The translations under genes and the position numbers were made by a program. Positions 45,530-57,035 of a DNA stretch of 64,000 nt are shown one piece after another; position 1 is the first letter of the stretch; each line of letters begins with the position of its first letter. The stretch is from Rhyacichthys aspro (taxonomy: Eukaryota > Chordata > Actinopteri > Gobiiformes > Rhyacichthyidae): assembly GCA_036850595.1 (NCBI GenBank), contig CM072151.1, forward strand, positions 22,917,307-22,981,306, read 5' to 3'. The notes beneath the pieces were generated by a model. That model searched no databases and was not told the origin of the DNA. It was given only the letters and a program-made list of their open reading frames with translations.

Positions 45530-46440
45530 AGTCTCATAAGTTTCAGAAGTTGTATTGTCTAATATTGAAATTGGGAGGCTATTCCAGTAGTTGCTTCCTT
45601 TTACAGAGAGCCTAGTTTCAATTGTGTGTCTAGTTGTAGGAACCTGCATCTGTAAGGTACTTCACAGTCCCCTCGAGTCATGGCCCTGGAGCCAGACTTA
45701 ATAAAGTCATTCAAAAGAGGTGGGGCAAGTCCATGTAAAACTTTAAAATAAGCATATTTCGAATTACACTCTGATCAGCATTTTAGGAGCTACAAAGAGG
45801 AGGGCCATCAAGTCCACCATAGAGGTTCCAGATAGAGTCTCAAAGTAGATTCAATTATGGGCCAAAGCAGCTGGGACCCAAGTCGGGGCCTGATCAAACC
45901 CAGCTTAGTCGCCTGAGCGAGAGTGTCTGATGTTGTGAGACCCAAAACACCGATGATTTCAGGAAACAGCACTGATGATGTCTCCCAGCACATACATATT
46001 TTCTGTTAATAATATTGTTGAATTGGAGAAATGATTTCTGGACCGAGTTTTGCACTTGAGTCATGACTGATTTATTAATTATAGACGCCTCTATTCTGCA
46101 TGTGTGAAAACAGACGCCTCGTCTGCATACATTTGCACATTTACATTTTAGCCTCAGGTAGGTCATTTATGTAAATAGTAAATAAAAGAAGCCCCAAAAT
46201 TGAGCTTTATGGGACCCCTACAGGACAGTCAAGGTAAGGAGAGCAGAAAATGACACACGTTGCTTCCAGTTGGATAAATGATTGTACCCAAAGAAGTGTT
46301 TTTTCTGAAAAGTTACAATTCCATAATTTTGATAAAATAACCTGGTAGTTGACAGAATCAAAGGCATTCTTCTGATCTAAAAATACAGCCATGACAGTTG
46401 AAATTAGCTGACTCTGTAGATGGTACAAAACACAAAGTGC
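45530..46440 (-). pseudogene. LINE reverse transcriptase relic
   Basis: The - strand frame at 46428-46207 reads STVMAVFLDQKNAFDSVNYQ, with the catalytic D-x-x-x-AFD block, and later LDCPVGVP (start of the PQGS block). Below it NVQMYADE-like sequence (YADD block with a changed residue) and THAE appear in another frame near 46140-46080. The GGGGCAAGTCCATGTAAAAC region near 45725 is probably its C-terminal end. It stops about 70 bp before exon 2. Confidence 0.75.
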
Positions 46441-46506
46441 CTTATGGTTGTAGTTCTGGACAGAGTCATCACATTGTAACCTGTATGGAACTCCTTCTGC
46501 CCACAG

Positions 46507-46652
46507 GCATGCCCAGCTTCATAAAGTCCCCTGAAGACCAGACAGGGATTTCTGGAGGAGTGGCGTCGTTTGTGTGCCAGGCAGCAGGTGATCCCAAACC
46601 ACGTATCACCTGGATGAAGAAAGGCAAAAAAGTCAGCTCTCAGCGCTTTGAG
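46507..46652 (+). CDS. ptprf: LAR-type receptor tyrosine phosphatase, exon 2 (first half of Ig1)
   Basis: Acceptor CCCACAG ends at 46506 and the donor GTATGA starts at 46653. 146 bases give Ser31 (split codon) plus 48 residues, from MPSFIKSPEDQTGISGG to SSQRFE. It holds the first Ig1 cysteine (C54, SFVCQAAG) and the core tryptophan W66 (RITWMKKG). The MKKGKK run (K68, K69, K71, K72) matches the lysine loop by which type IIa receptor phosphatases bind heparan and chondroitin sulphate. The exon ends in phase 0, in the middle of Ig1, as in vertebrate PTPRF/PTPRS/PTPRD. WMKKGKKVSSQRFE is more like PTPRF than the other two paralogues. Confidence 0.85.
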
Positions 46653-46737
46653 GTATGACATCTTGCAGACAATATAGTTGCGGTGTAACAATGTTTTTAT
46701 GATGCAAAACAATCTAATCTATCTGATCTAAATATTG

Positions 46738-46888
<151 letters not shown>

Positions 46889-46906
46889 TATATATATAGT
46901 ACAGTA

Positions 46907-48114
46907 CAGTAATATGAAAGTACTTGCCCCTTCCTGATTCCCTATGTCGCACTTAACTGTTTGATATCATCATCATCAAACAAATTTAAATATTAGACAA
47001 AGATAACCCAAGGGAACACGAAATGCAGTTTTTAAGGGAGGATTTTATTTGTAAAGGGAGTCTTTCACATCACTGTAGAGGAATTTGGGCCCACTCTTCT
47101 TTGCAGAATTGTTTTAATTCAGCCACTGTGGATGGTTTTTGAGCATGAACCACCTTTTAATGGTCATGTCACAGCATTTCAATCAGATTCAAGTCCTGAG
47201 TGTGACTAGGCCACTCCAAAAGGAGGTGGATTTGCTGGTGTGTTTTGGATCACTGTCCTGCTGCAGAACTCAAGTGCGCTTCAGCTTTAGAGGTCACGAA
47301 CTGATGGACATTCTCCTTCAGCATTTTTTGTTAGAGAGGAGAATTCCATCAACCACAGCAAGTCATTCAGGTCCTGAAGCATCAAAGCAGCCCCAGACCA
47401 TCACACTACTGTCACAATATTTGACTCTTGGTATGACGTTTTTTCTGAAATGCTGTGGTACTTTTATCAGGACACACACCTTCCAAAACGTTCACACTAA
47501 AAGTCAGTCCACAGAATATTTTCTCAGTCTTGGGGATCATCAAGATGTTTTTTGGCATAAGTGAGACGAGTCTTTATGTTCTTTTTGTCTGCATTAGTTT
47601 TTGCCTTGGAACTCCATGGATGCCATGAATGCCATTTTTGCCCCGTCTCTTTTTTTTTTGGTTGAGTCATGAACACTTGAGACAAGTGAGGCCTGCAGGT
47701 CTTTAGCTGTTGTTGTGGGCTCTTTGTGACCTCTTGGATAAATCATTGCTGCGCTCTTTGGTACATTTTGGTTGGCCGGCCAATTCTGGGAAGGTTCATC
47801 ATTTTCTCTATTTGTGGATGGCTCTTACAGTGGCTGGATGGAGTCCCAAAACTTTAGAAATGGCTCTGTTACCCTTTGCAGACTGATAGATGTTTCTTAT
47901 CTGGTAATTCATGATTTAACAAGTGGGGCAACTACCTTTTCACATAGGTCTAGGTAGGTTTGTTTAGCTTTTTTCCCTTTAAATTGTTCAAATTCACTAG
48001 CGTTATCTTTGTCTAATATTTAAATATATTTAATAATCTGAAACATTTAAATGTGAAAAATGTGCAAAAGAATAAGAAATCAGAAAGGGGGCAAATACTT
48101 TTTTAATGGCACTG
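46907..48114 (-). mobile_element. 1.2-kb Tc1-like transposon with long inverted ends
   Basis: The left end (CAGTAATATGAAAGTACTTGCC, from 46907) and right end (complement of GGGGCAAATAC...GGCACTG) are imperfect inverted repeats that continue for about 100 bp, including a TTTAAATATTAGACAAAGAT / ATCTTTGTCTAATATTTAAA pair. TA flanks both sides (46905-46906, 48115-48116). On the - strand the interior keeps shreds of Tc1 transposase (DPKHTSKST, then NSAKKSGPKF like CKEEWAKI). It is inactive. Confidence 0.75.
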
Positions 48115-48203
48115 TATGTTCCTGATGGGAAATTAAATTATTTTTTCAGTCCTATAGAGTAGACTGTACTGTGCATTATCATGTTACAAATAAACAGGAA
48201 AAT

Positions 48204-48228
48204 TCTTCTTCTTTTTCTTCTTCTTTTT

Positions 48229-48259
<31 letters not shown>

Positions 48260-48262
48260 TTC

Positions 48263-48357
<95 letters not shown>
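48204..48357. repeat. Compound (TTC)n(TTA)n(GTA)n microsatellite
   Basis: Three successive trinucleotide tracts, each changing by one base from the last (TTC, then TTA, then GTA). The long open frames across it on both strands are artefacts of the repeat. Confidence 0.95.
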
Positions 48358-48358
<1 letters not shown>

Positions 48359-49424
48359 ATTTATCATCACTTTTGTTCCTTTACAACATGTAGTGCACAC
48401 AGACACTAACTCACTCTGATTGCTTTGATAAACTGTCAGAAAAAACATAATCCTGAGGCTGCTGTTTTCAGAGCAGTTACCTTTGTCTCTGCAGTGAAGA
48501 AGCATATGTAGTTTCACTCTGTATTTGTAAAAAGTGGTGCAACAGAGATTTAACAGACTTCAAGGTTCGTATTGTCATGAAAAACCTGAAACTGAAATTA
48601 CAGGTAATGGAGACCTCCTACTTCTACATGATATGGCTGAGTTGTTCCTGTCTCATTAGAGCGGGATGTGCTTCCTGTCAGACAGAAATGCTCTGACGTA
48701 CAAGCTCAAATCTTCTGAAGCTCTTGTTCTAGTGCCCACATGGTTCAGCAGACCTCCTACTGTAGCCAGTCTAAAGGCATCACTCTTAATGAATGCCAAC
48801 AGATGAACTAACCTGCATATTGGACCTGAACAATGCCAAATACTGCCCTCCACTGCAGTGCTTAATTTCTAAATCAATAGTTGCTGGATTGAAAAAGGCA
48901 GTTGGGGTCTGTGAGGTCAAAACAGTTCCCGGAACGCAAGGCTCAGACGCATGCAAATGCCCCATAACTTTACATAATATTAACTTATAGCTGCCTACTT
49001 CATTATTATTTCTCTAGTTGTTTAATATATATTCCACACAACAGCCATGTCCTGCCAATCTTACTTGTTTCAATCCACATCTCTCCAGATGCTACTCGTC
49101 CTCGGGACAACAACTCCATAAACCGCTCAGAGACACTTTTCGATAATTGCCCACGCTGAAATAACAACCGCTCCTTCTTTGTTAAACTTAAGAAAAACTG
49201 CCTAATCTCGCCACACAAGACTCTCCTGTCAAGCAGAATCACAGCCCACTCTTCAACAGCATCAACAAACACATTCATCCAGAGCTGAAGTGAGTCTAAA
49301 TGCAGGCAAAGCTGACTAGGTTTATGTCTTCAAAAATACAATTTTTCATGGTATTTACTTGCATGCGTTATACAGCCGAATCAGCAGGAGACACCTCCAG
49401 TCTGAGTCAACACCTAGTTAACTG
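48358..49424. other. Intron 2, no exon recognised
   Basis: A 90-codon - strand frame at 49006-49278 (with IRQFFLSLTKKERLLFQRGQ) has an unusually protein-like composition but resembles no family I know. Its start and splice context are not convincing. Confidence 0.35.
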
Positions 49425-49497
49425 GGTGTCGCTGTGCAATGGATGACTTTAGCGCAGTGGACCGGGGTTTGAGTCCCAGTAAGTGTGACTTTTTTTC
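49425..49497 (+). other. tRNA-like sequence (tRNA pseudogene or SINE head)
   Basis: CGCTGTGCAATGGATG resembles an arginine-type tRNA D-arm, GCGCAGTGGACC an anticodon-arm region, and GGTTTGAGTCCC a slightly changed B box. A T7 run follows, like a Pol III terminator. The acceptor stem pairs poorly, so a working tRNA is unlikely. Confidence 0.35.
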
Positions 49498-49953
49498 CCA
49501 ATGTTCCCGGATCCAGGGAAATAGTTGCCAGATACTACCATGTCAAAATAAGACAGTTCGCGAATCCTGATTCATTTGGAGCCGGATGAAATTAACCCCT
49601 GCTCCACTGTATCTGAGTATTTGATTGGTCACACGTATTTGCAAATGATCACTGTCAAATGATCATAACAAACACTGGATTGGTAGTAACCTACATGCAC
49701 AATGTAGCTCCATTTCCACTTAGTAGTGTTAACAGCACAGTGGTCTAAAGAGAATTTGAAGTATAAATGTTGCCTTTTTGCAATGAGTATCACGAATGAA
49801 GTCTCTTGTTTTACACATTGCAAAAATTTGGATTTGTCAAGAATTTTATACAGGGGACAAGTTGATACTCCAAACCTATGGCATCAATTAAAACAATCAC
49901 ATTTAAAACCATTTATTACAAAGAGGCACAAAGCAGGGATGTAAAAATTTGTA
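49498..49953. other. Intron 2, nothing recognised
   Basis: AT-rich, no supported feature. Confidence 0.35.
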
Positions 49954-49955
49954 TA

Positions 49956-50693
49956 CCGTATTTTCCGGACTATAAGCCGCTACTTTTTTCCCACGCTTTG
50001 AACCATGCGGCTTATACAGAGATGCGGCTTTTCTATTAATTTTTCTTCAGCCCTCAGGGGGGCGCTCTAGCAGGAAGTGCAAAAACGAGACAGGCAGCGG
50101 TAGTCAGTACAAACAAGAAAGCACCAGTTTTTATTCTTAGCATATGCAACCCAAGACGCACAATAGCAAAATACGGTAATATTTTTACACCCTCACAATG
50201 GAAAACAAATGAAGTGACAGTGGTTTGGTGTTCAGTAGTTTCAATGCTCAGGAGGAAGATGAATAGTGACTTGTGGTTTCAGTGCACGGGAGAATGAAGC
50301 GACTTTAATTGTTGCGCAGTTGTGCTTTAACAGTGCGCATGAAGAAAAAGTGACAGTGGTTTGGTGTTCAGTGGTTTCAGTTCGCAGGAGGAAGAAAAAA
50401 AAAAGCAACTTGGTTTTAGTGCACAGGAGGAAGATGAATAAAACCATCAATGACTTTTCTGTTTTGTTTGATCAGCACTTTTACTGCCGTGTTACAGGCA
50501 CTGTTCGGAAACAATCAGTTCAGGTATATGAATAAACACTTATGGTACAAAAAATGTAAATATCTTATTTCTCAGCCTGGATATCGGCGGCTTATAGTCC
50601 GGTGCGGCTTATATGTGACAAAATCTATATTTCTTTTAAATTTTAGTGGGTGCGGCTTATATTTAGGTGCGCTCTATAGTCCGGAAAATACGG
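49956..50693. mobile_element. 738-bp MITE, CCGTATTTTCCGG family, inverted full-length copy
   Basis: Same element as 3299-4038 in the opposite orientation, almost the same length, with TA at 49954-49955 and 50694-50695. Both ends begin CCGTATTTTCCGGACTATA. Compared with the first copy it has a few small indels and the GGGGGGCGCTCTAGCAGG stretch that it shares with the truncated copy at 21152. Confidence 0.88.
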
Positions 50694-50695
50694 TA

Positions 50696-51784
50696 CTTTC
50701 TTCTATCAACTACATCTTAAAAATGCTAAATGTACTTTAATGTATTCTGTGAGTAGAAGAGCCAAGAGTTCGACAGGTTCGACATAGCAGCCTGTTCTAC
50801 TTCCTTCTCTCCCTTCACCACAGTAGCACCTAATAACACCTCCTCCTCCACTGACCTCATAGGTTGATAGCTCAATCCCCAGAAGGACCAACAACACTAC
50901 TTGAGACACTACTCGAGACACTACTGGAGAAAAAAAGAGTGGCTTAGAGGCAAAAGCTCCAGACTTTTGCTGTATTTAGAGGTTTGTACCAGTAAAGTCA
51001 GTGTTTATCATGGGATATGTGTGCGACAGAGTGCAGTATAAAAACAGTTTTCACTTTCAACACCAAGCCCTTTAACATGATGTAAAAGGAGTTTGTTGTA
51101 TAGCTGTTAAACAGAGTCTGTGGACGACTTCCCTGATGCTATCTCTTTTCCGTCAGTTACTCCCTAGTCTTTTACATCACGACTTTATTGTACTTTGACC
51201 AGTAGGGAAGAACCCAGTTCAAATAAGTTCATCACAAAGCTTGGGAAAGAGGATGTGAATAAGAATAAAAATAATATATTTCTTGTAAACAGTCACTTTT
51301 CCTCCCCCAATCACAAGTTCCTTGGGGAATTAAAACATCTACAGTCAACAGGTAAAATTCTAAAAAGGCACTGGACTTACTGATACTCAGATACAGACTT
51401 AGATGCTCACCAGCGAAGCTAAGGAGAAGAAAGCTGGTCTAATCTACAGAGCGCCAAGAATTACAGTGGCAGAGTGCCGAGCCACTTTCCAACATAGAAC
51501 CACGGGAGAGAGGACAAAACAGGCCTTCAGTTTCACAGCCTGCTGCATCTTCCTTGGTGTCTGAGGTGCACTCTGCATGAAGATGGACCCAAAAAAAGGC
51601 AAAGGTAAGCTGATATTCCAGATAGGATGGGGTACAGAAAGTGTTTTGTACATCATGCTCAAAGATTTAGAAGCATTTGGTGATCATATACCAACAGAAA
51701 CACTTCAAAACTTACCTCTGCAACTGAATCCTGGCCTTTTGGGAGAGACACCAAGATTCAAAATTGGCAAGTAGCCAGCCAGTT
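50696..51784. other. Intron 2, no exon recognised
   Basis: A 65-codon frame at 51577-51774 (MKMDPKKGKGKLIFQIGWGT) runs into the LINE relic. I do not recognise it, and it may belong to that LINE. Confidence 0.3.
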
Positions 51785-52515
51785 GCGTAGACTGTCAGAC
51801 ACACCTTCATCATTATCCATCAGTACCAGCGTACCACAGGGCAGTGCGCTGGGCCTTGTGTGTTCACCCACACCTGCAAGCCTGTACATGGTTCCAACAC
51901 CATTACCAGTTTGCAGATGACAACATGGTGACTGGCCTCACCAGTAACAGCGATGAGACTGCCGACGAGGTAGGAGATACAGCACCTGGCTGCATGGTGC
52001 TCTAACCAATAACCTTTGAAACAAGCAAGACCAAGGAGCTAATTGTGGACTTCAGACCCCATCCATATTCACAGGATGGCTTTCAAGTGTGTTCCTAGCT
52101 TCAAGGTCCTAGGGATCCACATTTTGGAGGAGCTGTCCTTGACCACCAACTGAGCACTCTCACCCAGCCTTTTAACTGTTTGACCTGCCCTTTGGGGGGT
52201 GTTTCAGAAGGTTGCAGACTCAGACCAGCAGACTCAAGCTTCTTCCCCACAGCTGTCTCCTTACTGAAATTTGTTTCCAGTGGACCCACCTTGCAGTTAA
52301 ATAGACCAGCCGTATATATCCATCTGTAAATTATATCCATAGTTACTGATTTCCTACTGTACATACATCAAATTTTACTTATCAATGTGTAAATTGTAAA
52401 TAGTTACTGACTTTACACTCTACATACTGTTGATACTGTAGATAGTGTATATGTGCTGTGTACTTGTTACATGTGTAATGGCAATAAAGTTAAATCCATT
52501 TTAATCTTAATCTTA
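51785..52515 (+). pseudogene. LINE 3' end (reverse transcriptase C-terminal part and tail)
   Basis: The frame reads STSVPQGSALG (near 51820), then FADDNMVTGLTSNSDETADE (near 51915-51972; the YADD-type active site block as FADD), TSKTKELIVDFRPHP (near 52020-52065), and near the end GCRLRPADSSFFPTAVSLL. Stops and frameshifts break it up. After the coding part a TACTGTACATACATC-rich 3' region ends at AATAAAGTTAAATCC and short ATCTTA repeats, the sort of tail seen in CR1/L2-type LINEs. Confidence 0.75.
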
Positions 52516-52764
52516 AGCTTGGTTTATCTCTCTGGGCATTGAGTCAGCAGACTGCAATGTATTCCGCCATTTAGTAATAAAGTGACTTTAAGCAATGTCA
52601 AAATCCAGTTTTTTGAAGAAATGTTTTTACAAGCATGTAAAGTAATTTCTTGTGGCACAAATATGTAGCAGAGTGAGTTACACTGGTATAGATAAATAGA
52701 TGTTACAGATGAAACCCTGACAGATTGTCTTATTAATTTAAGAATACCTGCTGTCTGTCTGCAG
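52516..52764. other. Intron 2, 3' end
   Basis: Short AT-rich segment ending in a clear acceptor (CTGTCTGTCTGCAG at 52751-52764). Confidence 0.5.
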
Positions 52765-52906
52765 GTTATAGAGTTTGATGACAGCTCAGGCTCTGTTCTC
52801 CGGATCCAGCCATTGAGAACTCACCGGGATGAGGCCATCTATGAATGCACGGCCACCAACAGTGTGGGCGAGATCAACACCAGCGCCAAGCTTACAGTCC
52901 TCGAGG
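52765..52906 (+). CDS. ptprf: LAR-type receptor tyrosine phosphatase, exon 3 (second half of Ig1)
   Basis: 142 bases between acceptor (ends 52764) and donor GTAAGC (52907). It enters in phase 0 and leaves in phase 1. 47 residues, from VIEFDDSSGSVLRIQPLR to SAKLTVLE (residues 80-126), hold the second Ig1 cysteine C107 in the D-E-A-I-Y-E-C signature, which pairs with C54. EINTSAKLTVLE fits PTPRF (EINTSAKLSVLE) better than PTPRS or PTPRD. N118 in N-T-S is a possible N-glycosylation site. Exons 2 and 3 together make one complete Ig1. Confidence 0.87.
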
Positions 52907-53616
52907 GTAAGCCCACTCTCCCAACATCCACACAATACAATACAAGATACAAGATTTTTGTAATATTTGTCTTTTGTAGAGACAAAAGACAGATATTGAC
53001 CTGCTTTACTAATGTCAATGCTATATGAATCTAGCAGAATGCCTATAAGTTTAATGAATTCTTGAAGCACGTTTGTAAAGTAGGCTGCTGGCTGGATAAG
53101 GCTGTCTTTAGACTTCTGGTCTGGGACTTGCATGTTCTCACAGAAGTCTTTATGTACAGAGACAATAAGCGTGACAGTGTTCAGTGTATTCTTATCACAC
53201 ATGTAAGGGTCCATGGGGGGGTGGAAAGTATTTGGAGAGTACAGCACTGGTTGAAATCAACAGTGACAATAAACACAGCATCAGGATGAACTGTCTCTAG
53301 TGTACTAATGACGCCTGTGTCCCAAGTGCTACTATGGAGATGGCTTGTGGGAGCAGCCAAAAACAAAACAAAAACAAAGCACTAAATTCCCTTTATTCCC
53401 TCCCTAAATAATAGGGATGACATTTCAGCAGTAATAACTCCACATCTGGTGAATAATGCTTATGTCAGTCCCCGGATCAGCATTCTGGAGTGAACAAACA
53501 CATCCACCACGGAGGACACCATGGAACAGAAGTTAAACTTCAAGGAATAACCTATTTGTCCTCATCCCTTTGGTGCACACCGAGTGTAAATCTCCATTTA
53601 TTTATTTCCATTGCAG
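52907..53616. other. Intron 3 (710 bp)
   Basis: The shortest intron seen in this gene. It ends in a good acceptor (TTTCCATTGCAG). No repeat recognised. Confidence 0.6.
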
Positions 53617-53805
53617 AGGATCAGATTCCTCATGGTTTCCCAACGATCGACATGGGCCCCCAGCTGAAGGTGGTGGAGAGAACACGCACTGCCACCATGC
53701 TGTGTGCTGCCAGTGGGAATCCAGACCCTGAGATCTACTGGTTCAAAGACTTCCTGCCTGTAGACATCAGCAGCAGTAATGGGCGAATCAAGCAGCTGCG
53801 ATCAG
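53617..53805 (+). CDS. ptprf: LAR-type receptor tyrosine phosphatase, exon 4 (first part of Ig2)
   Basis: 189 bases, phase 1 in and out, so the exon adds exactly 63 codons. After Glu127 (split) it encodes 62 residues, from DQIPHGFPTIDMGPQLKV to GRIKQLRS. Ig2 landmarks are C156 (TMLCAASG) and W168 (EIYWFKDF). DMGPQLKVVERTRTATMLCA is near-invariant in type IIa receptor phosphatases. The donor GTGAGC starts at 53806. The next exon should complete Ig2 with a Y-x-C-V-A-T-N-S-A-G-like stretch. I did not find it up to 64000, so intron 4 is at least 10.2 kb, or the exon was missed. Small alternative micro-exons usually lie here in this family and could not be detected by eye. Confidence 0.9.
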
Positions 53806-54839
53806 GTGAGCAATTACACAGACTGTATTAAGTCAGAGCAGTACCAACTGCTTCTAAACACAACTACACACAACTAGTCCATATTTGGTACTTCTCACTG
53901 TGTTGTTGTCTTTTGTAAGCAGTTAACATAAAAAACAATGCATTTTTCTGATTATCCCTGTTCCAACACCACTTTTATGTGGGCATGGACATGGGCATGT
54001 CTGTGATAGGTGGCAGTGCAGATGGTACATATGGCTTAACAGCAAGTATATCTCCACCTTCATAAAGCCAACCCTACAGTAAGCTGCCCATCACTGCAAA
54101 TGTTTGTTTTTCTGAAGAGAACAGTAAGCACCTAGACCACACTGGAGTGACCTGATGCGGGGCAATTCTGAAAGCCATCCAGTGCTTCTGGGAGAATCTG
54201 ACAGCCCTTGCTGCAGTGGCTCTCAAGCTTCTAGTTTAGTTTTCAATATTATTCCTGGTCTGGCTCTAAGTAAAGACACATATTGCATGAAGTATTCCAT
54301 GAACATCATGTAGTTTTGGTTTTTGGTTTCTTGCCCCATACAGACCCATACAGCTATTTGCTGAGTCTGCACTATTTCCCTAGATTACTTTCAGCAGAAT
54401 TCATTATGTATGGGTTTTATTTCACAAAGTAGCAAACCTTATGAAATGATTTCCTAATTATTCATTTTTATGTAAAGTTTATTTAATAGGGACAATGATG
54501 TTTCACTGATCATGTCATATAATTCAGCATTTGTAGTTTAGGCTAATTTGCAATGCTCGTCCCTAGAAGGGCTTTTACAAAGCAAACAAACCACAGAATA
54601 AGTACAGACAATAAACTAATCACAATACCTAAAACACTATAAATCAGTTATGGTCACAAAACTGAACTCTCTTTAAAATCCTATTTCAAATGGCTCTGAT
54701 CGAAGTCCTGATTTAGTTCAGGAGGCAGAACAGAAAAAAACACCAACTGGTCAATTTTCAATCTATCCTCTCTTTTGAGAAAACTGTCTTTGAACATGCT
54801 AAAGGCAGAAGTCTACAACAGGCTGTTATATTTTTGATC
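53806..54839. other. Intron 4, 5' part; no feature recognised
   Basis: AT-rich sequence with no exon or named repeat that I can support. Confidence 0.4.
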
Positions 54840-54841
54840 TA

Positions 54842-55229
54842 CAGTTGTGTTCATTAAAATAGCAGTGTGTTTAAAATAGTGAGTAAAGCGCAAAATCTTT
54901 ATGATAGCTTTTATTTCCATACACACAAACGTCAACTTCTCAAAAGCACTGGTTATACATTTAAATATTAGTTTGGTAAATGACAGCTAAATCTAAAGCA
55001 TTTTCAGTTTATACAAAAAAAAGTTTGAGTTTCTATAGAAAAAATGCAGACACTGGTATTTTTAACATCCTAATATTCCCTTTTCTCCACCCTCTGTTTT
55101 TTGATCATGTTTTGATTTGTAATAGAATGTGCAGCGTTCCCAATGCTTTTACATGTATGAAAATAAAAGCTTGAACTTTGAACTTTACTCACTTTTTTAA
55201 ACACACTGCTCTTATTATTACCACAACTG
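54842..55229. mobile_element. 388-bp Tc1/mariner-type MITE
   Basis: The left end CAGTTGTGTTCATTAAAATA and what follows is mirrored imperfectly at the right end, giving about 50-bp inverted repeats that share AGCAGTGTGTTTAAAA and GTGAGTAAAG. TA flanks both sides (54840-54841, 55230-55231). There is no transposase frame. Confidence 0.8.
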
Positions 55230-55231
55230 TA

Positions 55232-57026
55232 TGAATGCTATGATAACCTGATAAACTGTTAGTAATAGTGATCTGTTCACAAATTAGACAACTCAGGCTT
55301 TACAAATTTGTCATAGTGTTATAAGTGTTGCCCGCAGTTAAACATGTTTTCCTTTGACACTTTTCCATGCACACAGAGCATAAGTCCTGCACGTAGTACT
55401 TTTACATAACTTGTCACAATACATTAATTGTTCCATATTTAAATGCCTATAGACATCTAGAATCCACTGCCACATGCCAGTCACTATTTTGGGCACTATA
55501 GAGGGACCAGGGGATGGGTACTGGTAATTATGTCTCTGATTCAAGTCTGATTTACTTGACCCTTTCATTCAAGAAATGTTGTATTAAATATGAAGTTTGT
55601 TCATTTTGATTTCCACAGATAAATATAATAAGACATTTTGAGAAACGTACCCATCATTGAGACATTGTGAAAATATGATACAGACCTATTATTTTTCACA
55701 ATGATTTTCACAAGATCTGTCATGAAATGATACAGGGCTGAGAAAGTTGTGGGCACCATGAGCAACAGTCATGACAGATCTCAGTATTACCACCTTGGCT
55801 CTGTAAAAGCTGCTGATGTACCCTTGATTTAACCCTAGGGGCCACACAGCTTTAGGGCCCCCTCTCTCTTCCTGCTACTGCTGAAGATGGGCTGGATTAT
55901 TATCAGATCAGGTGTGTCTGCATATCTAAAATCTGAATTACACAATCACTACTAGAACCAGACAATATTCACTACTTTAACAAATAAACATCTATAATAT
56001 ATTAATACGAATACATTAATATAATAGCATTTTGAGTTGAGCGTACCATTATAAGTCAGTGGTTAACGTTAAAATGTGCATAGCAGAACCTTTTATTGAT
56101 TGTTGTTCCTGACTCTCTCCAAAATGCTTTAGTAATGATCTTATGAGCTGCACCTTGGTCTCACTGGCAAATTTGTAATAATTAATGCCAATGGAATTTA
56201 ATATCTAAACACACTGGTGCTATAAAACCCACAACGCTAGTGGGGTGAGTGTCATCTCAAAGACCAAGGCCTGACATCTGATTACTTAGTCCACATGTCA
56301 GTGCCATGCTTGAAAAGTATAATGGATACTTTTAATTTATCTAAAATACTAAAATGTGCCGACCCGAGTACTGTGACAGCACATGCCACCTGATGAATTT
56401 TACTGAACACTGTTCTAAGACAGTGGCCATGTTTCTGAGAGTTGCATCAGAGTCTGTGTTCATCAAGGCCTCATTAGATCTAAACACAAAAGAAGGGCTG
56501 TCTGTGGAGCCCCCTTGGCCCTGACTGTAGAGTAGACCCTTTTGAGCATGAAAAGGAAAGCCCCAGTGTGACAGGCAATAAATTTAATTTTTAAGTCAGA
56601 GTTTAGTTCTATCAAATTAAGATGGCGAAATCTCTACCTAAATTTACATCTCCAGCCATTGTGTGGTGCTCTGGATGACAAAAATTAATTTCCTGCCTCT
56701 GTTTGAAAAAAAGCAATGGCAACTGTTGGCAAATAAGTGGGAGGCTCAATCCAAATACTTGCTCATGAATGTTCCTAATTGGATTCACTTATCTGGTTCT
56801 CGCAGGGAGCGCGTTCACTCAAGGGGAACAGCATGCTGTGCACTAACGAACAGAGCAGGGTTCAGCTGAATCAGAGAGGGGAACTGTAAGAGTGTGATAT
56901 ATCCACCTGCTTTGTCCACAGTTGTTATTAACTGTTGTTCAGACTGCAGCTTCTTGTTAGCAGCGAGCTAAAGGAAAGGTAACTGTTTGTAGCTAATACT
57001 TTATCACAGTTTCACAAGCCATCCCT
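55232..57026. other. Intron 4, no exon recognised
   Basis: Mixed sequence without a supported gene. The segment from about 56880 and the segment after the MITE at 57545-57697 seem to be two parts of one older repeat into which the MITE inserted. Confidence 0.35.
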
Positions 57027-57035
57027 CTGAGTGTT

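Noticed and set aside
48181..48517. Poly-Leu/Ile/Ser frame (+) and poly-Tyr frame (-)
   Set aside because: Translations of the compound trinucleotide microsatellite.
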